Shown piece after piece: positions 1 through 7,066 of a stretch of DNA of 12,486 nt (position 1 is the stretch's first letter; each line of letters opens with the position of its first letter). The position numbers and the translations under genes were made by a program. The stretch comes from Azonexaceae bacterium. Its GTDB lineage: Bacteria > Pseudomonadota > Gammaproteobacteria > Burkholderiales > Rhodocyclaceae. The stretch spans positions 1-12,486 of the forward strand of contig SSTB01000270.1 of NCBI GenBank assembly GCA_009469665.1, in the 5' to 3' direction. The notes under the pieces are model-generated. The model had not been told where the DNA came from. It saw only the letters and a list, made by a program, of their open reading frames with translations, and searched no databases.

Positions 1-138
<138 letters not shown>

Positions 139-157
139 TCGCTCTTTGTGAAACCCA

Positions 158-177
158 GGGTGGAGGCGACTCCACCC
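158..177 (+). other. GCGA-capped hairpin between tuf and rpsJ
   Basis: Bases 158-165 (GGGTGGAG) pair perfectly with 170-177 (CTCCACCC), leaving the GNRA tetraloop GCGA at 166-169. The hairpin is followed by cytosines and only a short CTCTTTG, so it is not a convincing Rho-independent terminator. It lies 20 bases before the rpsJ start and is flanked by the direct repeat GCTCTTTG (141-148 and 181-188). It could be a pause or RNA-processing site, or a weak attenuator between tuf and the S10 block. The pairing is seen; the role is inferred. Confidence 0.55.
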
Positions 178-197
178 CCTGCTCTTTGGAATCCGCC

Positions 198-509
198 ATG
201 CAAAACCAGAAAATCCGCATCCGTCTCAAGGCCTTCGATTATCGCTTGATTGACCAGTCGGCCCAGGAAATCGTCGAGACTGCCAAGCGCACCGGCGCCG
301 TTGTCCGCGGTCCTGTGCCCCTTCCGACCCGCAAGCAGCGTTTCGATATTCTGCGCTCGCCGCACGTGAACAAGTCTTCACGCGACCAGTTCGAAATTCG
401 CACCCACCTGCGCCTGATGGATATCGTCGATCCCACCGACAAAACCGTGGATGCCCTGATGAAGCTCGATCTCCCCGCCGGCGTGGACGTCGAGATCAAG
501 TTGCAGTAA
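198..509 (+). CDS. rpsJ: 30S ribosomal protein S10
   Basis: Encodes 103 residues, the standard length for S10, a protein of the 30S head that in other bacteria also doubles as the NusE transcription antitermination factor. The N-terminus [19 protein letters not shown] and the segment [20 protein letters not shown] (about residues 39-58, the S10 signature) are diagnostic, and it ends with VDVEIKLQ. The ATG at 198 is preferred over an upstream in-frame codon at 186, because 198 gives the exact family N-terminus. Its ribosome binding site is weak, with only TGGA at 187-190. It is separated from tuf by 59 bases and from rplC by 111 bases, so unlike in E. coli it is partly detached from the rest of the S10 genes. 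The last two sense codons (TTG CAG) may double as the -35 of a promoter for rplC. Confidence 0.98.
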   Translation: MQNQKIRIRLKAFDYRLIDQSAQEIVETAKRTGAVVRGPVPLPTRKQRFDILRSPHVNKSSRDQFEIRTHLRLMDIVDPTDKTVDALMKLDLPAGVDVEIKLQ

Positions 510-530
510 TTCGGCTTTTGAAGATATAAT
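501..530 (+). promoter_or_regulatory. Candidate sigma-70 promoter for rplC and the rest of the S10 block
   Basis: A perfect TATAAT lies at 525-530. The best -35 match is TTGCAG at 501-506, made of the last two rpsJ sense codons, with an 18-base spacer. Transcription would begin around 536-538, giving a leader of about 83 bases before rplC. The -10 is exact but the -35 matches the consensus TTGACA at only three of six positions, so strength is uncertain. The -10 lies inside the loop of the hairpin annotated at 514-541. Confidence 0.6.
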
Positions 531-541
531 CGAAAGCTTTT
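514..541 (+). terminator. Terminator-like hairpin with the -10 box in its loop
   Basis: Bases 514-521 pair with 530-537 as an 8-bp stem with one G-T wobble (519 with 532). The loop is 522-529, and the run TTTT follows at 538-541. The stem is AT-rich, so termination would be partial at best. A transcript from the overlapping promoter begins at about 536-538 and lacks the 5' arm, so it would not be terminated. Only read-through from tuf/rpsJ could form it. Confidence 0.5.
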
Positions 542-544
542 CGG

Positions 545-566
545 GGGTGACCGGCAACGGTCGCCC
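545..566 (+). other. GCAA-capped leader hairpin before rplC
   Basis: Bases 545-553 pair with 558-566 in a 9-bp stem with one G-T wobble (548 with 563), closed by the GNRA tetraloop GCAA at 554-557. No T-run follows, so it is not a terminator. It lies in the rplC leader downstream of the candidate promoter and would be present in both read-through and newly started transcripts. Confidence 0.6.
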
Positions 567-580
567 ATTCGTTGTCACAC

Positions 581-607
581 ATCGGCCGGCCAATCGCAGC
601 CGGCGAT
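581..607 (+). other. Stem-loop touching the rplC ribosome binding site
   Basis: GCCGGC at 585-590 pairs with GCCGGC at 599-604 around an 8-base loop, and 581-583 pairs with 605-607 if G584 is bulged. The 3' side ends directly against the Shine-Dalgarno GAGGAGA at 608-614. The stem could limit ribosome access or position it. No regulator can be named from the sequence. Confidence 0.45.
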
Positions 608-620
608 GAGGAGAATAACC

Positions 621-1259
621 ATGAGTCTAGGCCTTGTTGGTCGCAAGGTCGGCATGACTCGCATCTTTGCCGAGGATGGCGTGTCCATCCCCGTGACGGT
701 GCTTGACGTGTCGAATAACCGCGTGACCCAAGTCAAAACGCCGGAGATCGATGGCTATGCAGCCATTCAGGTCACCTTCGGCAAGCGCCGTGCCTCCCGT
801 GTCACCAAGCCCGAAGCCGGTCATCTGGCTAAGGCGGGTGTAGAGGCGGGTCATGTGGCCCGTGAATTCCAGGTTTCTGCCGACCAGCTCGCCAACTTCA
901 AGGCGGGCGATCAGGTTGCCGTCACCATCTTCGCTGAAGGGCAGAAGGTTGATGTGACCGGTACCTCCATCGGTAAGGGCTTCCAGGGCGGCATCAAGCG
1001 CCACAACTTCAGTTCCAACCGTGCTTCCCACGGTAACTCGGTATCGCACAACGCGCCGGGTTCGATTGGTATGGCTCAGGATCCGGGTCGCGTTTTTCCG
1101 GGTAAGCGCATGGCTGGTCACCTGGGGGCCGTGCAGTCCACCATGCAGAGTCTCACGGTCGTGCGCGTGGATGCTGAACGCCAGTTGCTTCTGGTCAAGG
1201 GCGCCGTTCCGGGTGCCAAGGGTTCCGACGTCGTCGTGCGTCCGGCAGTCAAGGCTTAA
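621..1259 (+). CDS. rplC: 50S ribosomal protein L3
   Basis: Encodes 212 residues. L3 is an early-assembly 50S protein whose long loop reaches toward the peptidyl-transferase centre. The N-terminus [17 protein letters not shown], the central THS-like stretch around [14 protein letters not shown] (about residues 137-150) and the C-terminus [18 protein letters not shown] identify it. Gln153 in [10 protein letters not shown] lines up with E. coli Gln150, the residue methylated by PrmB, so that modification site is kept. The ATG at 621 is chosen over an in-frame ATG at 606 because GAGGAGA at 608-614 is an excellent binding site six bases upstream and the family begins at this point. It leads the block that runs without a real gap to rpsQ. 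Confidence 0.98.
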   Translation: MSLGLVGRKVGMTRIFAEDGVSIPVTVLDVSNNRVTQVKTPEIDGYAAIQVTFGKRRASRVTKPEAGHLAKAGVEAGHVAREFQVSADQLANFKAGDQVAVTIFAEGQKVDVTGTSIGKGFQGGIKRHNFSSNRASHGNSVSHNAPGSIGMAQDPGRVFPGKRMAGHLGAVQSTMQSLTVVRVDAERQLLLVKGAVPGAKGSDVVVRPAVKA

Positions 1260-1268
1260 GGGGGCGAC

Positions 1269-1892
1269 ATGGAACTCAAGGTCATCAACGATCAGGGCCA
1301 GGAATCGGCGAAGCTCGAAGCTTCGGACGTTCTGTTCGGCCGTGAATTCAACGAAGCGCTCGTCCATCAGGTGGTTACCGCCTACCAGGCCAACGCCCGC
1401 GCCGGCAATCGCCAGCAGAAGGACCGCTCCGAAGTTCGTCATACCACCACCAAGCCGTGGCGTCAGAAGGGCACGGGCCGTGCCCGTGCCGGCAGCAACG
1501 GAAGCCCACTGTGGCGCGGGGGTGGTCGCATCTTCCCGAATTCCCCGGAAGAGAATTTCAGCCAGAAAGTCAATAAGAAGATGTTCCGCGCCGGCATGGC
1601 TGCGATCCTCTCCGAGTTGAACCGCCAGGAGCGTCTGGTCGTCGTCGACACCCTCGCGGTCGATGCTCCCAAGACCAAGCTCTTTGCCGAGAAGCTGAAG
1701 AACATGGGGCTCGATCAGAATCTGCTGGTGATAACCGGAGATTTGACCGAGAACCTCTACCTGTCGTCGCGCAATCTACCCAACGTCCTTGTGCTCGAAG
1801 CCCAGGAGGCCGATCCGGTTTCCCTGGTGCGCTTCCCCAAGGTGTTGGTGACCAAGGATGCTGTGGCCAAGTTCGAGGAGATGTGGGCATGA
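1269..1892 (+). CDS. rplD: 50S ribosomal protein L4
   Basis: Encodes 207 residues, close to the usual 201-206. L4 binds 23S rRNA domain I and its extended loop lines the exit-tunnel constriction. That loop is visible as [15 protein letters not shown] at residues 62-76, including the lysine and glycine cluster where macrolide-resistance changes are known in other bacteria; it looks wild-type here. The N-terminus [11 protein letters not shown] and the helix-rich C-terminal half fit the family. AAGGGGG at 1258-1264 is the binding site. In E. coli, L4 represses its own operon through a leader upstream of rpsJ; here the tuf-rpsJ gap is only 59 bases, so any such control would need a different target. 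The TGA stop overlaps the rplW start as ATGA. Confidence 0.98.
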   Translation: MELKVINDQGQESAKLEASDVLFGREFNEALVHQVVTAYQANARAGNRQQKDRSEVRHTTTKPWRQKGTGRARAGSNGSPLWRGGGRIFPNSPEENFSQKVNKKMFRAGMAAILSELNRQERLVVVDTLAVDAPKTKLFAEKLKNMGLDQNLLVITGDLTENLYLSSRNLPNVLVLEAQEADPVSLVRFPKVLVTKDAVAKFEEMWA

Positions 1893-2203
1893 GCGCCAAT
1901 CTGAACCAGGAACGTCTGTTGCAGGTGCTGCTGGCACCACAGATTTCCGAGAAGGCCACATTTATCGCCGACAAGAACGAGCAGGTGATCTTCCGTGTGG
2001 CCTCCGACGCCACCAAGCCGGAGATCAAGGCCGCGGTCGAATTGCTCTTCAAGGTCGAGGTAGAGTCCGTACAGGTCGCCAACGTCAAGGGCAAGGTCAA
2101 GCGCTTCAAGGGCGTGACCGGTCGGCGCAAAGGCTGGAAGAAGGCGTATGTCAGCCTGAAGCCGGGTCAGGAAATCAATTTCGTCGAGGGGGGTAACGCA
2201 TAA
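1889..2203 (+). CDS. rplW: 50S ribosomal protein L23
   Basis: Encodes 104 residues. L23 sits at the polypeptide exit and is the docking point for trigger factor, SRP and the Sec translocon. The segment [20 protein letters not shown] near the N-terminus and [20 protein letters not shown] (loop of about residues 69-88) are characteristic. I chose the ATG at 1889, which overlaps the rplD stop by four bases (ATGA) and has GAGGAG at 1875-1880 eight bases upstream. A GTG at 1883 in the same frame is too close to that binding site. The stop TAA overlaps the rplB ATG by one base, so L4, L23 and L2 appear translationally coupled. Confidence 0.97.
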   Translation: MSANLNQERLLQVLLAPQISEKATFIADKNEQVIFRVASDATKPEIKAAVELLFKVEVESVQVANVKGKVKRFKGVTGRRKGWKKAYVSLKPGQEINFVEGGNA

Positions 2204-3030
2204 TGGCTCTCGTCAAAGTCAAGCCCACTTCCCCGGGGCGCCGCGCCGTCGTTCAGGTTGTCAATGCAGATCTGCACAAGGGCAAGCCCTTTGCGCCCCT
2301 GCTTGAGGCGCAGTCCAAGAGGGCCGGTCGCAACCACAACGGTCATGTAACCGTTCGCCATCAAGGCGGCGGTCACAAGCAGGCCTATCGGGTGATCGAC
2401 TTCAAGCGCAACAAGGATGGCATCCCCGGCAAGGTGGAGCGCCTGGAGTACGACCCCAATCGCACGGCTAATATTGCCCTGGTCTGCTATGCCGACGGCG
2501 AGCGCCGTTACATCATCGCCAACAAGGGCATGGTGGTCGGTCAGCAAGTGCTGTCCGGTTCCGAAGCGCCGATCAAGCGGGGCAATGCTCTGCCCATCCG
2601 CAATATTCCCGTGGGTACCACCATCTGCTGCGTCGAGATGTTACCCGGCAAGGGCGCCCAGCTCGCACGGTCTGCCGGGACTTCGGTTCAGTTGCTGGCT
2701 CGTGAAGGCACCTACGCTCAGATACGTCTGCGTTCCGGTGAAGTTCGTCGGGTGCATATCGAGTGCCGCGCCACCATCGGTGAAGTGGGCAACGAAGAGA
2801 ACAACCTGAGGAAAATCGGCAAGGCGGGTGCCCAGCGCTGGCGCGGCATTCGTCCTACGGTTCGCGGCGTGGCCATGAACCCGATTGACCACCCCCACGG
2901 TGGCGGCGAAGGCCGAACCGGTGAGGGCCGCGTGCCGGTCAACCCGTGGGGTCAGCCCACCAAGGGTTACCGCACCCGCAAGAACAAGCGCACGAACAGC
3001 ATGATCGTTCAGCGCCGTCATAAGCGTTAA
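2203..3030 (+). CDS. rplB: 50S ribosomal protein L2
   Basis: Encodes 275 residues, near the usual 273-276. L2 is the largest conserved 50S core protein and supports subunit joining and the peptidyl-transferase centre. The N-terminal RNA-binding OB-like domain contains [20 protein letters not shown] (about residues 43-62). The C-terminal SH3-like domain ends with the signature [17 protein letters not shown] from residue 226, including His230, the counterpart of the conserved E. coli His229. The basic tail [16 protein letters not shown] closes it. The ATG shares its first base with the rplW stop, and the purine run GAGGGGGGT at 2186-2194 serves as binding site. Confidence 0.98.
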   Translation: MALVKVKPTSPGRRAVVQVVNADLHKGKPFAPLLEAQSKRAGRNHNGHVTVRHQGGGHKQAYRVIDFKRNKDGIPGKVERLEYDPNRTANIALVCYADGERRYIIANKGMVVGQQVLSGSEAPIKRGNALPIRNIPVGTTICCVEMLPGKGAQLARSAGTSVQLLAREGTYAQIRLRSGEVRRVHIECRATIGEVGNEENNLRKIGKAGAQRWRGIRPTVRGVAMNPIDHPHGGGEGRTGEGRVPVNPWGQPTKGYRTRKNKRTNSMIVQRRHKR

Positions 3031-3040
3031 GGGGTAGGAA

Positions 3041-3316
3041 ATGGGACGTTCTCTCAAAAAGGGCCCGTTTGTTGATGCGTACTTGGTCGACAAGGTCGAA
3101 GCCGCTCGCGCCACCAACGACAAGCGCCCGATCAAGACCTGGTCGCGTCGCTCGACGATCCTCCCCGAGTTCATCGGCCTGACGATCGCGGTTCACAACG
3201 GCAAGCAGCATATTCCGGTGTTTGTTACCGAGAACATGGTGGGCCACAAGCTTGGCGAATTTTCGCTGACCCGGACGTTCAAGGGTCACACCGCCGGCAA
3301 GAAAGCCAACAAGTAA
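3041..3316 (+). CDS. rpsS: 30S ribosomal protein S19
   Basis: Encodes 91 residues, the normal length. S19 lies in the 30S head with S13 and contributes to the A-site finger bridge. It opens with [15 protein letters not shown] and carries the S19 signature [20 protein letters not shown] at about residues 58-77, followed by RTFKGH. The C-terminal tail GKKANK is basic, as expected. AAGGGG at 3029-3034 lies six bases before the ATG, and the gap from rplB is ten bases. Confidence 0.98.
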   Translation: MGRSLKKGPFVDAYLVDKVEAARATNDKRPIKTWSRRSTILPEFIGLTIAVHNGKQHIPVFVTENMVGHKLGEFSLTRTFKGHTAGKKANK

Positions 3317-3325
3317 GGAGCTGAC

Positions 3326-3655
3326 ATGGAAACTCGTGCAAGTCTGCGAGGCGTACGCCTCTCTGCGCAGAAGGGTCGCCTGGTGGCGGATCTGGTGCGT
3401 GGCAAGCCGGTCGGTCAGGCCCTCAACATCCTGGCCTTCTGCCCCCAGAAGGGTGCTGGCATCGTCAAGAAAGTGCTGGAGTCGGCTATCGCCAACGCCG
3501 AGCATAACGATGGCGCCGATATCGACGAACTGACGGTGAAGACCATCTACGTCGAAAAAGGCATGGTGCTGAGGCGTTTTACCGCACGCGCCAAGGGTCG
3601 TGGCAATCGGATTATCAAGCCGACCTGCCACATTTATCTGACCGTTGGTAACTGA
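3326..3655 (+). CDS. rplV: 50S ribosomal protein L22
   Basis: Encodes 109 residues (usual 110). L22 spans 23S rRNA domains and its long beta-hairpin lines the exit tunnel next to L4. The globular part includes [18 protein letters not shown], and the hairpin tip region reads [15 protein letters not shown] (from about residue 77), the area altered in some macrolide-resistant bacteria but unremarkable here. The end [14 protein letters not shown] is typical. The start follows AAGGAG overlapping the rpsS stop, nine bases after that stop. Confidence 0.98.
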   Translation: METRASLRGVRLSAQKGRLVADLVRGKPVGQALNILAFCPQKGAGIVKKVLESAIANAEHNDGADIDELTVKTIYVEKGMVLRRFTARAKGRGNRIIKPTCHIYLTVGN

Positions 3656-3664
3656 GGAAGAGCC

Positions 3665-4474
3665 ATGGGACAGAAAATTCATCCGACGGGCTTCCGTCTG
3701 GCCGTCACCAAAAACTGGAGTTCCCGCTGGTACGCCAACAGCAAGGACTTCCCCGGCATGCTCAACGAAGACACCAAGGTTCGTGAGTACCTGAAGCGCA
3801 AGCTCGCTCATGCCTCTGTGGGTCGAGTGCTCATCGAGCGTCCGGCCAAGAACGCCCGCGTTACTGTGTACTCCGCCCGCCCGGGTGTGGTCATCGGCAA
3901 GAAGGGCGAGGACATCGAGGCGCTGCGCAGCGATCTGCAGCGCATCATGGGCGTTCCCGTCCATGTGTCCATCGAGGAAATCCGCAAGCCTGAGCTCGAC
4001 GCTCAACTCATTGCCGACTCCATCGCCCAGCAGCTCGAGAAGCGCATCATGTTCCGCCGTGCCATGAAGCGCGCCATGCAGAATGCGATGCGTCTCGGCG
4101 CCCAGGGCATCAAGGTCATGAGCGCCGGCCGGCTGAACGGTGCTGAAATCGCGCGCAGCGAGTGGTATCGCGAAGGTCGCGTGCCTCTGCACACCCTGCG
4201 CGCCGACATCGACTACGCGGTTTCGGAAGCCCTGACCACCTACGGCATCATCGGCATCAAGGTCTGGGTCTACAAGGGCGAGATGCTGGGTCGCAACGAG
4301 CAGCCGGAAGTGAGCGAACCCTCTGGTTCTCCCGAAGACAAAAAGCCGCGCCGTGCGCCGGCTCGGCCGTCCCCCGAAGGCGACAAGCCCCGGACCCGTA
4401 CGGTCAAGAAGGCCGAAGGCGGCGAGACCGACGCCAAGGCACCGGCCAAGCGTGTCAGAAAGGCAGGTGCTTAA
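3665..4474 (+). CDS. rpsC: 30S ribosomal protein S3 with extended basic C-terminal tail
   Basis: Encodes 269 residues against 233 in E. coli. S3 is a 30S head protein at the mRNA entry channel with helicase activity in the family. It starts [18 protein letters not shown]. The KH type 2 domain shows the GxxG loop as GKKG at residues 78-81 (in [11 protein letters not shown]), and the C-terminal domain holds [20 protein letters not shown] and the end [16 protein letters not shown]. From residue 211 comes a low-complexity tail of about 59 residues rich in Lys, Arg, Pro, Ala and Glu that has no E. coli equivalent at this length. AGGAAG at 3655-3660 is the binding site, four bases before the ATG. 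Confidence 0.97.
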   Translation: MGQKIHPTGFRLAVTKNWSSRWYANSKDFPGMLNEDTKVREYLKRKLAHASVGRVLIERPAKNARVTVYSARPGVVIGKKGEDIEALRSDLQRIMGVPVHVSIEEIRKPELDAQLIADSIAQQLEKRIMFRRAMKRAMQNAMRLGAQGIKVMSAGRLNGAEIARSEWYREGRVPLHTLRADIDYAVSEALTTYGIIGIKVWVYKGEMLGRNEQPEVSEPSGSPEDKKPRRAPARPSPEGDKPRTRTVKKAEGGETDAKAPAKRVRKAGA

Positions 4475-4888
4475 ATGCTGCAACCTAATCGTCGCAAGTA
4501 CCGCAAGGAGCACAAGGGCCGCAACGAGGGATTGGCAACGCGCGGCACCAAGGTGTCTTTCGGTGAGTGGGGTCTCAAGGCTACTGGCCGTGGTCGCCTC
4601 ACGGCCCGCCAGATCGAAGCGGCTCGTCGTGCCATGACCCGTCACATCAAGCGGGGTGGTCGTATCTGGATCCGTATCTTCCCGGACAAGCCCATTTCCA
4701 AGAAGCCCGCGGAAGTGCGTATGGGTAACGGGAAGGGCAACCCGGAGTACTGGGTCGCTGAAATTCAACCCGGCAAGGTGCTGTACGAAATGGATGGCGT
4801 CGACGAGGCGCTGGCCCGCGAGGCCTTTGCCCTGGCTGCCGCCAAGCTGCCCATTTCCACCGCCTTCGTCACCCGCCATCTGGGGTAA
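4475..4888 (+). CDS. rplP: 50S ribosomal protein L16
   Basis: Encodes 137 residues, one more than E. coli. L16 helps form the A-site tRNA elbow contact and is a late-assembly protein. It begins [17 protein letters not shown], then carries [17 protein letters not shown] (about residues 62-78) and [20 protein letters not shown] from residue 82. Arg82 lines up with E. coli Arg81, the residue hydroxylated by YcfD/RoxA-type enzymes, so the target is present. The ATG abuts the rpsC stop with no gap (TAAATG), and AGGCAGGTG at 4461-4469 inside rpsC provides the binding site, pointing to coupling with S3. Confidence 0.98.
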   Translation: MLQPNRRKYRKEHKGRNEGLATRGTKVSFGEWGLKATGRGRLTARQIEAARRAMTRHIKRGGRIWIRIFPDKPISKKPAEVRMGNGKGNPEYWVAEIQPGKVLYEMDGVDEALAREAFALAAAKLPISTAFVTRHLG

Positions 4889-4890
4889 TC

Positions 4891-5085
4891 ATGAAAGCTA
4901 GCGAACTGAGAACCAAGAGCGTGGATGAGCTCAACAAGGAGCTGCTGGATCTTCTGAAGGCCCAATTTGGTCTGCGTATGCAGGTGGCCACCCAGCAGTT
5001 GTCCAATACCAGCCAACTGGGCAAGGTCCGGCGCGATATCGCCCGGGTCCGTACCCTGATCCGTGAAAAGGCAGTCCAGCAATGA
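4891..5085 (+). CDS. rpmC: 50S ribosomal protein L29
   Basis: Encodes 64 residues, forming the two antiparallel helices typical of L29, which sits beside L23 at the exit tunnel. The pattern [19 protein letters not shown] in helix 1, [18 protein letters not shown] across the turn and [15 protein letters not shown] in helix 2 is standard. It starts two bases after the rplP stop with only GGGGT (4882-4886) as binding site. Its stop overlaps the rpsQ start by four bases (ATGA). Confidence 0.97.
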   Translation: MKASELRTKSVDELNKELLDLLKAQFGLRMQVATQQLSNTSQLGKVRRDIARVRTLIREKAVQQ

Positions 5086-5348
5086 GCGAAACCACCAGCA
5101 TCAAGCGTACGCTGATCGGCCGCGTGGTCAGCGACAAGATGGACAAGACCGTCACCGTTCTTATCGAGCGCAAGGTCAAGCACCCCATGTACGGCAAGGT
5201 CATGGTGCGGTCCAAGAAGTATCACGCGCACAACGACGGCAACAGCGCCAAGGCCGGCGATCTGGTTCAGATCGAGGAAACCCGTCCGGTTTCCAAGACC
5301 AAGGCTTGGCGAGTCACCAGCGTCCTCGAGAAGGCGGTCATCGTCTGA
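5082..5348 (+). CDS. rpsQ: 30S ribosomal protein S17
   Basis: Encodes 88 residues. S17 is a primary 16S rRNA binder in the 30S body with an OB fold. [20 protein letters not shown] (residues 13-32) and the signature [19 protein letters not shown] (residues 59-77) identify it. It starts inside the rpmC stop (ATGA), so its translation probably depends on ribosomes finishing L29. It is the last gene before the 147-base gap to rplN, and the S10 block likely ends just downstream at the hairpin and T-run at 5371-5401. Confidence 0.98.
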   Translation: MSETTSIKRTLIGRVVSDKMDKTVTVLIERKVKHPMYGKVMVRSKKYHAHNDGNSAKAGDLVQIEETRPVSKTKAWRVTSVLEKAVIV

Positions 5349-5358
5349 TCAAAGGCGC

Positions 5359-5387
5359 TTGCGCACTACGAAAGAGGCCGGTATAAT
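5359..5387 (+). promoter_or_regulatory. Sigma-70 promoter of the spc block (upstream of rplN)
   Basis: TTGCGC at 5359-5364 and a perfect TATAAT at 5382-5387 are spaced by 17 bases, the optimal distance. The -35 matches the first three consensus bases. Transcription should begin near 5394, giving a leader of about 100 bases before rplN. The -10 box is the loop of the terminator hairpin at 5371-5401. Confidence 0.75.
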
Positions 5388-5401
5388 CCGGCTTCTTTTT
5401 T
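5371..5401 (+). terminator. Rho-independent terminator of the S10 block, with TATAAT as its loop
   Basis: Bases 5371-5381 pair with 5388-5398 as an 11-bp stem with one G-T wobble (5376 with 5393). The six-base loop is exactly TATAAT, and thymines run from 5396 to 5401, overlapping the end of the stem. This is a strong intrinsic terminator for transcripts coming from rpsQ. RNA started by the overlapping promoter lacks the 5' arm and would escape. Confidence 0.75.
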
Positions 5402-5407
5402 CCTTGC

Positions 5408-5485
5408 GTCGCGAACGCGACCGGGGAAAAACCTTCAACCCGTACGGGTTCCAAGACTGACCGCAGTATGCGGGACAAGTTGGAG
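5408..5485 (+). other. Structured rplN leader with possible SD-masking pairing
   Basis: Three small inverted repeats lie in the leader: 5408-5412 with 5417-5421, 5437-5441 with 5446-5450 (inside a 14-base perfect palindrome), and 5461-5465 with 5469-5473. In addition TTCCAA at 5449-5454 can pair with TTGGAG at 5480-5485, the rplN binding site, enclosing the third hairpin; this competes with the second hairpin for 5449-5450. The pairings are seen directly. A regulatory switch is only inference. Confidence 0.4.
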
Positions 5486-5495
5486 TTAAATTTAA

Positions 5496-5864
5496 ATGAT
5501 TCAGATGCAGACGATTCTGGACGTCGCCGATAACACGGGCGCGCGTTCGGTAATGTGTATCAAGGTGCTCGGCGGCTCCAAGCGCCGCTACGCCGGCATC
5601 GGCGACATCATCAAGGTGAGCATCAAGGACGCAGCACCGCGCGGTCGCGTGAAGAAGGGCGACGTCTACAACGCCGTAGTGGTTCGTACCGCCAAGGGGG
5701 TGCGTCGCCCGGATGGCTCCCTGGTCCGCTTTGATGGCAACGCCGCGGTTCTCCTTAACAATAAGCTGGAGCCCATTGGCACCCGCATCTTCGGGCCCGT
5801 GACGCGAGAGCTGCGTACCGAGCGTTTCATGAAGATCGTGTCCCTGGCCCCGGAAGTGCTGTAA
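5496..5864 (+). CDS. rplN: 50S ribosomal protein L14
   Basis: Encodes 122 residues, exactly the family length. L14 sits at the subunit interface in contact with L19 and helix h14 of 16S rRNA, and is the target of the RsfS silencing factor in the family. It starts [20 protein letters not shown] and carries [18 protein letters not shown] (residues 70-87) and [15 protein letters not shown] (residues 92-106). It is the first gene of the spc block, downstream of its own promoter and a leader of about 100 bases. The binding site TGGAG at 5481-5485 is ten bases from the ATG, longer than optimal, in an AT-rich stretch unlike the surrounding DNA. Confidence 0.98.
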   Translation: MIQMQTILDVADNTGARSVMCIKVLGGSKRRYAGIGDIIKVSIKDAAPRGRVKKGDVYNAVVVRTAKGVRRPDGSLVRFDGNAAVLLNNKLEPIGTRIFGPVTRELRTERFMKIVSLAPEVL

Positions 5865-5874
5865 GGAGCGGATG

Positions 5875-6192
5875 ATGGAAAAGATCAGAAAGGGAGACGA
5901 CGTCGTCGTCACCACCGGCAAGGACAAGGGTAAGCGCGGCACCGTGCTTTCTCGGGTCGACGCCGAGCACGTCGTGGTCGAAGGCGTCAATCGCGCCAAG
6001 AAGCACGTCAAGCCGAACCCCATGAAGGGTGTTGCCGGCGGCATCGTCGACAAGGACATGCCGATCCATATCTCCAACGTCGCCCTCTACAACCCGGCGA
6101 GCAAGAAGGCCGATCGTGTCGGCTTCAAGCTGCTGGAGGACGGCCGCAAGATTCGCGTGTTCAAGTCGAACGGCGAACCGGTGAACGCATAA
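5875..6192 (+). CDS. rplX: 50S ribosomal protein L24
   Basis: Encodes 105 residues. L24 is one of the two 50S assembly initiators and sits near the tunnel exit. The KOW motif is at the N-terminus ([20 protein letters not shown], about residues 1-32), followed by [20 protein letters not shown] and a C-terminal half ending [10 protein letters not shown]. Two adjacent in-frame ATGs occur at 5872 and 5875. I chose 5875 because AAGGAG at 5863-5868 is then six bases away rather than three. The difference is a single methionine. Confidence 0.96.
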   Translation: MEKIRKGDDVVVTTGKDKGKRGTVLSRVDAEHVVVEGVNRAKKHVKPNPMKGVAGGIVDKDMPIHISNVALYNPASKKADRVGFKLLEDGRKIRVFKSNGEPVNA

Positions 6193-6201
6193 GGAGCAGT
6201 C

Positions 6202-6741
6202 ATGGCGCGTTTGCAACAGTTTTACAAGGATACCGTCGTCGGCGAACTGACCAAGAAGTTTGGCTACAAGTCCGTCATGCAGGTGCCTCGAATTACCAAG
6301 ATCACGCTCAATATGGGTGTCGGAGAAGCGGTGGCTGACAAGAAGGTGCTTGAAAATGCCGTCGGCGACATGCAGAAGATTGCCGGTCAGAAGCCGGTGA
6401 CCACGAAGGCCCGCAAGTCCATCGCCGGCTTCAAGATCCGTGACGGCTACCCGATTGGCTGCATGCTCACCCTGCGCGGTCCTCGCATGTTCGAGTTTCT
6501 CGATCGCCTGGTGACCGTGGCCCTGCCCCGTGTCCGCGACTTCCGCGGCATCTCCGGTAAGGGCTTTGACGGCCAGGGGAATTACAACATGGGCGTCAAG
6601 GAACAGATCATCTTCCCGGAAATTGAGTACGACAAGATCGATGCGCTCCGGGGAATGAACATCAGTATCACCACGACCGCGAAGACCGACGCAGAAGCCA
6701 AGGCCCTGCTCGCCGCCTTCAAGTTCCCGTTCAAGAATTGA
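6202..6741 (+). CDS. rplE: 50S ribosomal protein L5
   Basis: Encodes 179 residues, the standard length. L5 binds 5S rRNA in the central protuberance and contacts P-site tRNA and S13. The signature [19 protein letters not shown] (residues 30-48), [20 protein letters not shown] (about residues 73-92) and the C-terminal [20 protein letters not shown] all match. AAGGAG overlapping the rplX stop gives the binding site, with nine bases between genes. In E. coli, S8 represses the spc operon at a hairpin around the rplX-rplE junction; here that junction is too short to show an obvious equivalent. Confidence 0.98.
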   Translation: MARLQQFYKDTVVGELTKKFGYKSVMQVPRITKITLNMGVGEAVADKKVLENAVGDMQKIAGQKPVTTKARKSIAGFKIRDGYPIGCMLTLRGPRMFEFLDRLVTVALPRVRDFRGISGKGFDGQGNYNMGVKEQIIFPEIEYDKIDALRGMNISITTTAKTDAEAKALLAAFKFPFKN

Positions 6742-6748
6742 GGCAATC

Positions 6749-7054
6749 ATGGCAAAACTTGCTCTGATCAACCGTGAAGAGAAGCGCCGCAAGCTGGTGG
6801 CCCAGTACGCCAAGAAGCGTGCTGCCCTGGAGGCGATCATCAATAACGTGAGCCTCTCGGAAGCTGAGCGCTATGAGGCTCGTCTGAAATTGCAGGCTAT
6901 GCCGCGCAATTCCAGCCCCTCGCGTCTGCGCAATCGCTGCCAGCTGACTGGGCGCCCGCGGGGGGTGTTCCGCAAATTCGGCCTGTGCCGCAACAAGATC
7001 CGCGAACTTGCCTTCAGTGGCGAGATTCCCGGTGTCGTCAAGGCCAGCTGGTAA
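6749..7054 (+). CDS. rpsN: 30S ribosomal protein S14, zinc-free (C-minus) form
   Basis: Encodes 101 residues, the long S14 type. It opens [20 protein letters not shown] and has the signature [20 protein letters not shown] (residues 59-78) with the end [11 protein letters not shown]. Only two cysteines occur (Cys64, Cys80), without the paired CxxC motifs of the short 61-residue zinc form, so it should not need zinc. S14 sits in the 30S head near S3 and S10. The binding site is GAGG at 6740-6743, overlapping the rplE stop. Confidence 0.98.
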   Translation: MAKLALINREEKRRKLVAQYAKKRAALEAIINNVSLSEAERYEARLKLQAMPRNSSPSRLRNRCQLTGRPRGVFRKFGLCRNKIRELAFSGEIPGVVKASW

Positions 7055-7066
7055 GGAGATACAGAA

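Noticed and set aside
2939..4879. A 646-codon open reading frame on the minus strand opposite rpsS, rplV, rpsC and rplP
   Set aside because: It is exactly antisense to four unmistakable ribosomal protein genes. GC-rich third positions suppress stop codons in this complementary frame, and its translation shows no recognisable domain.
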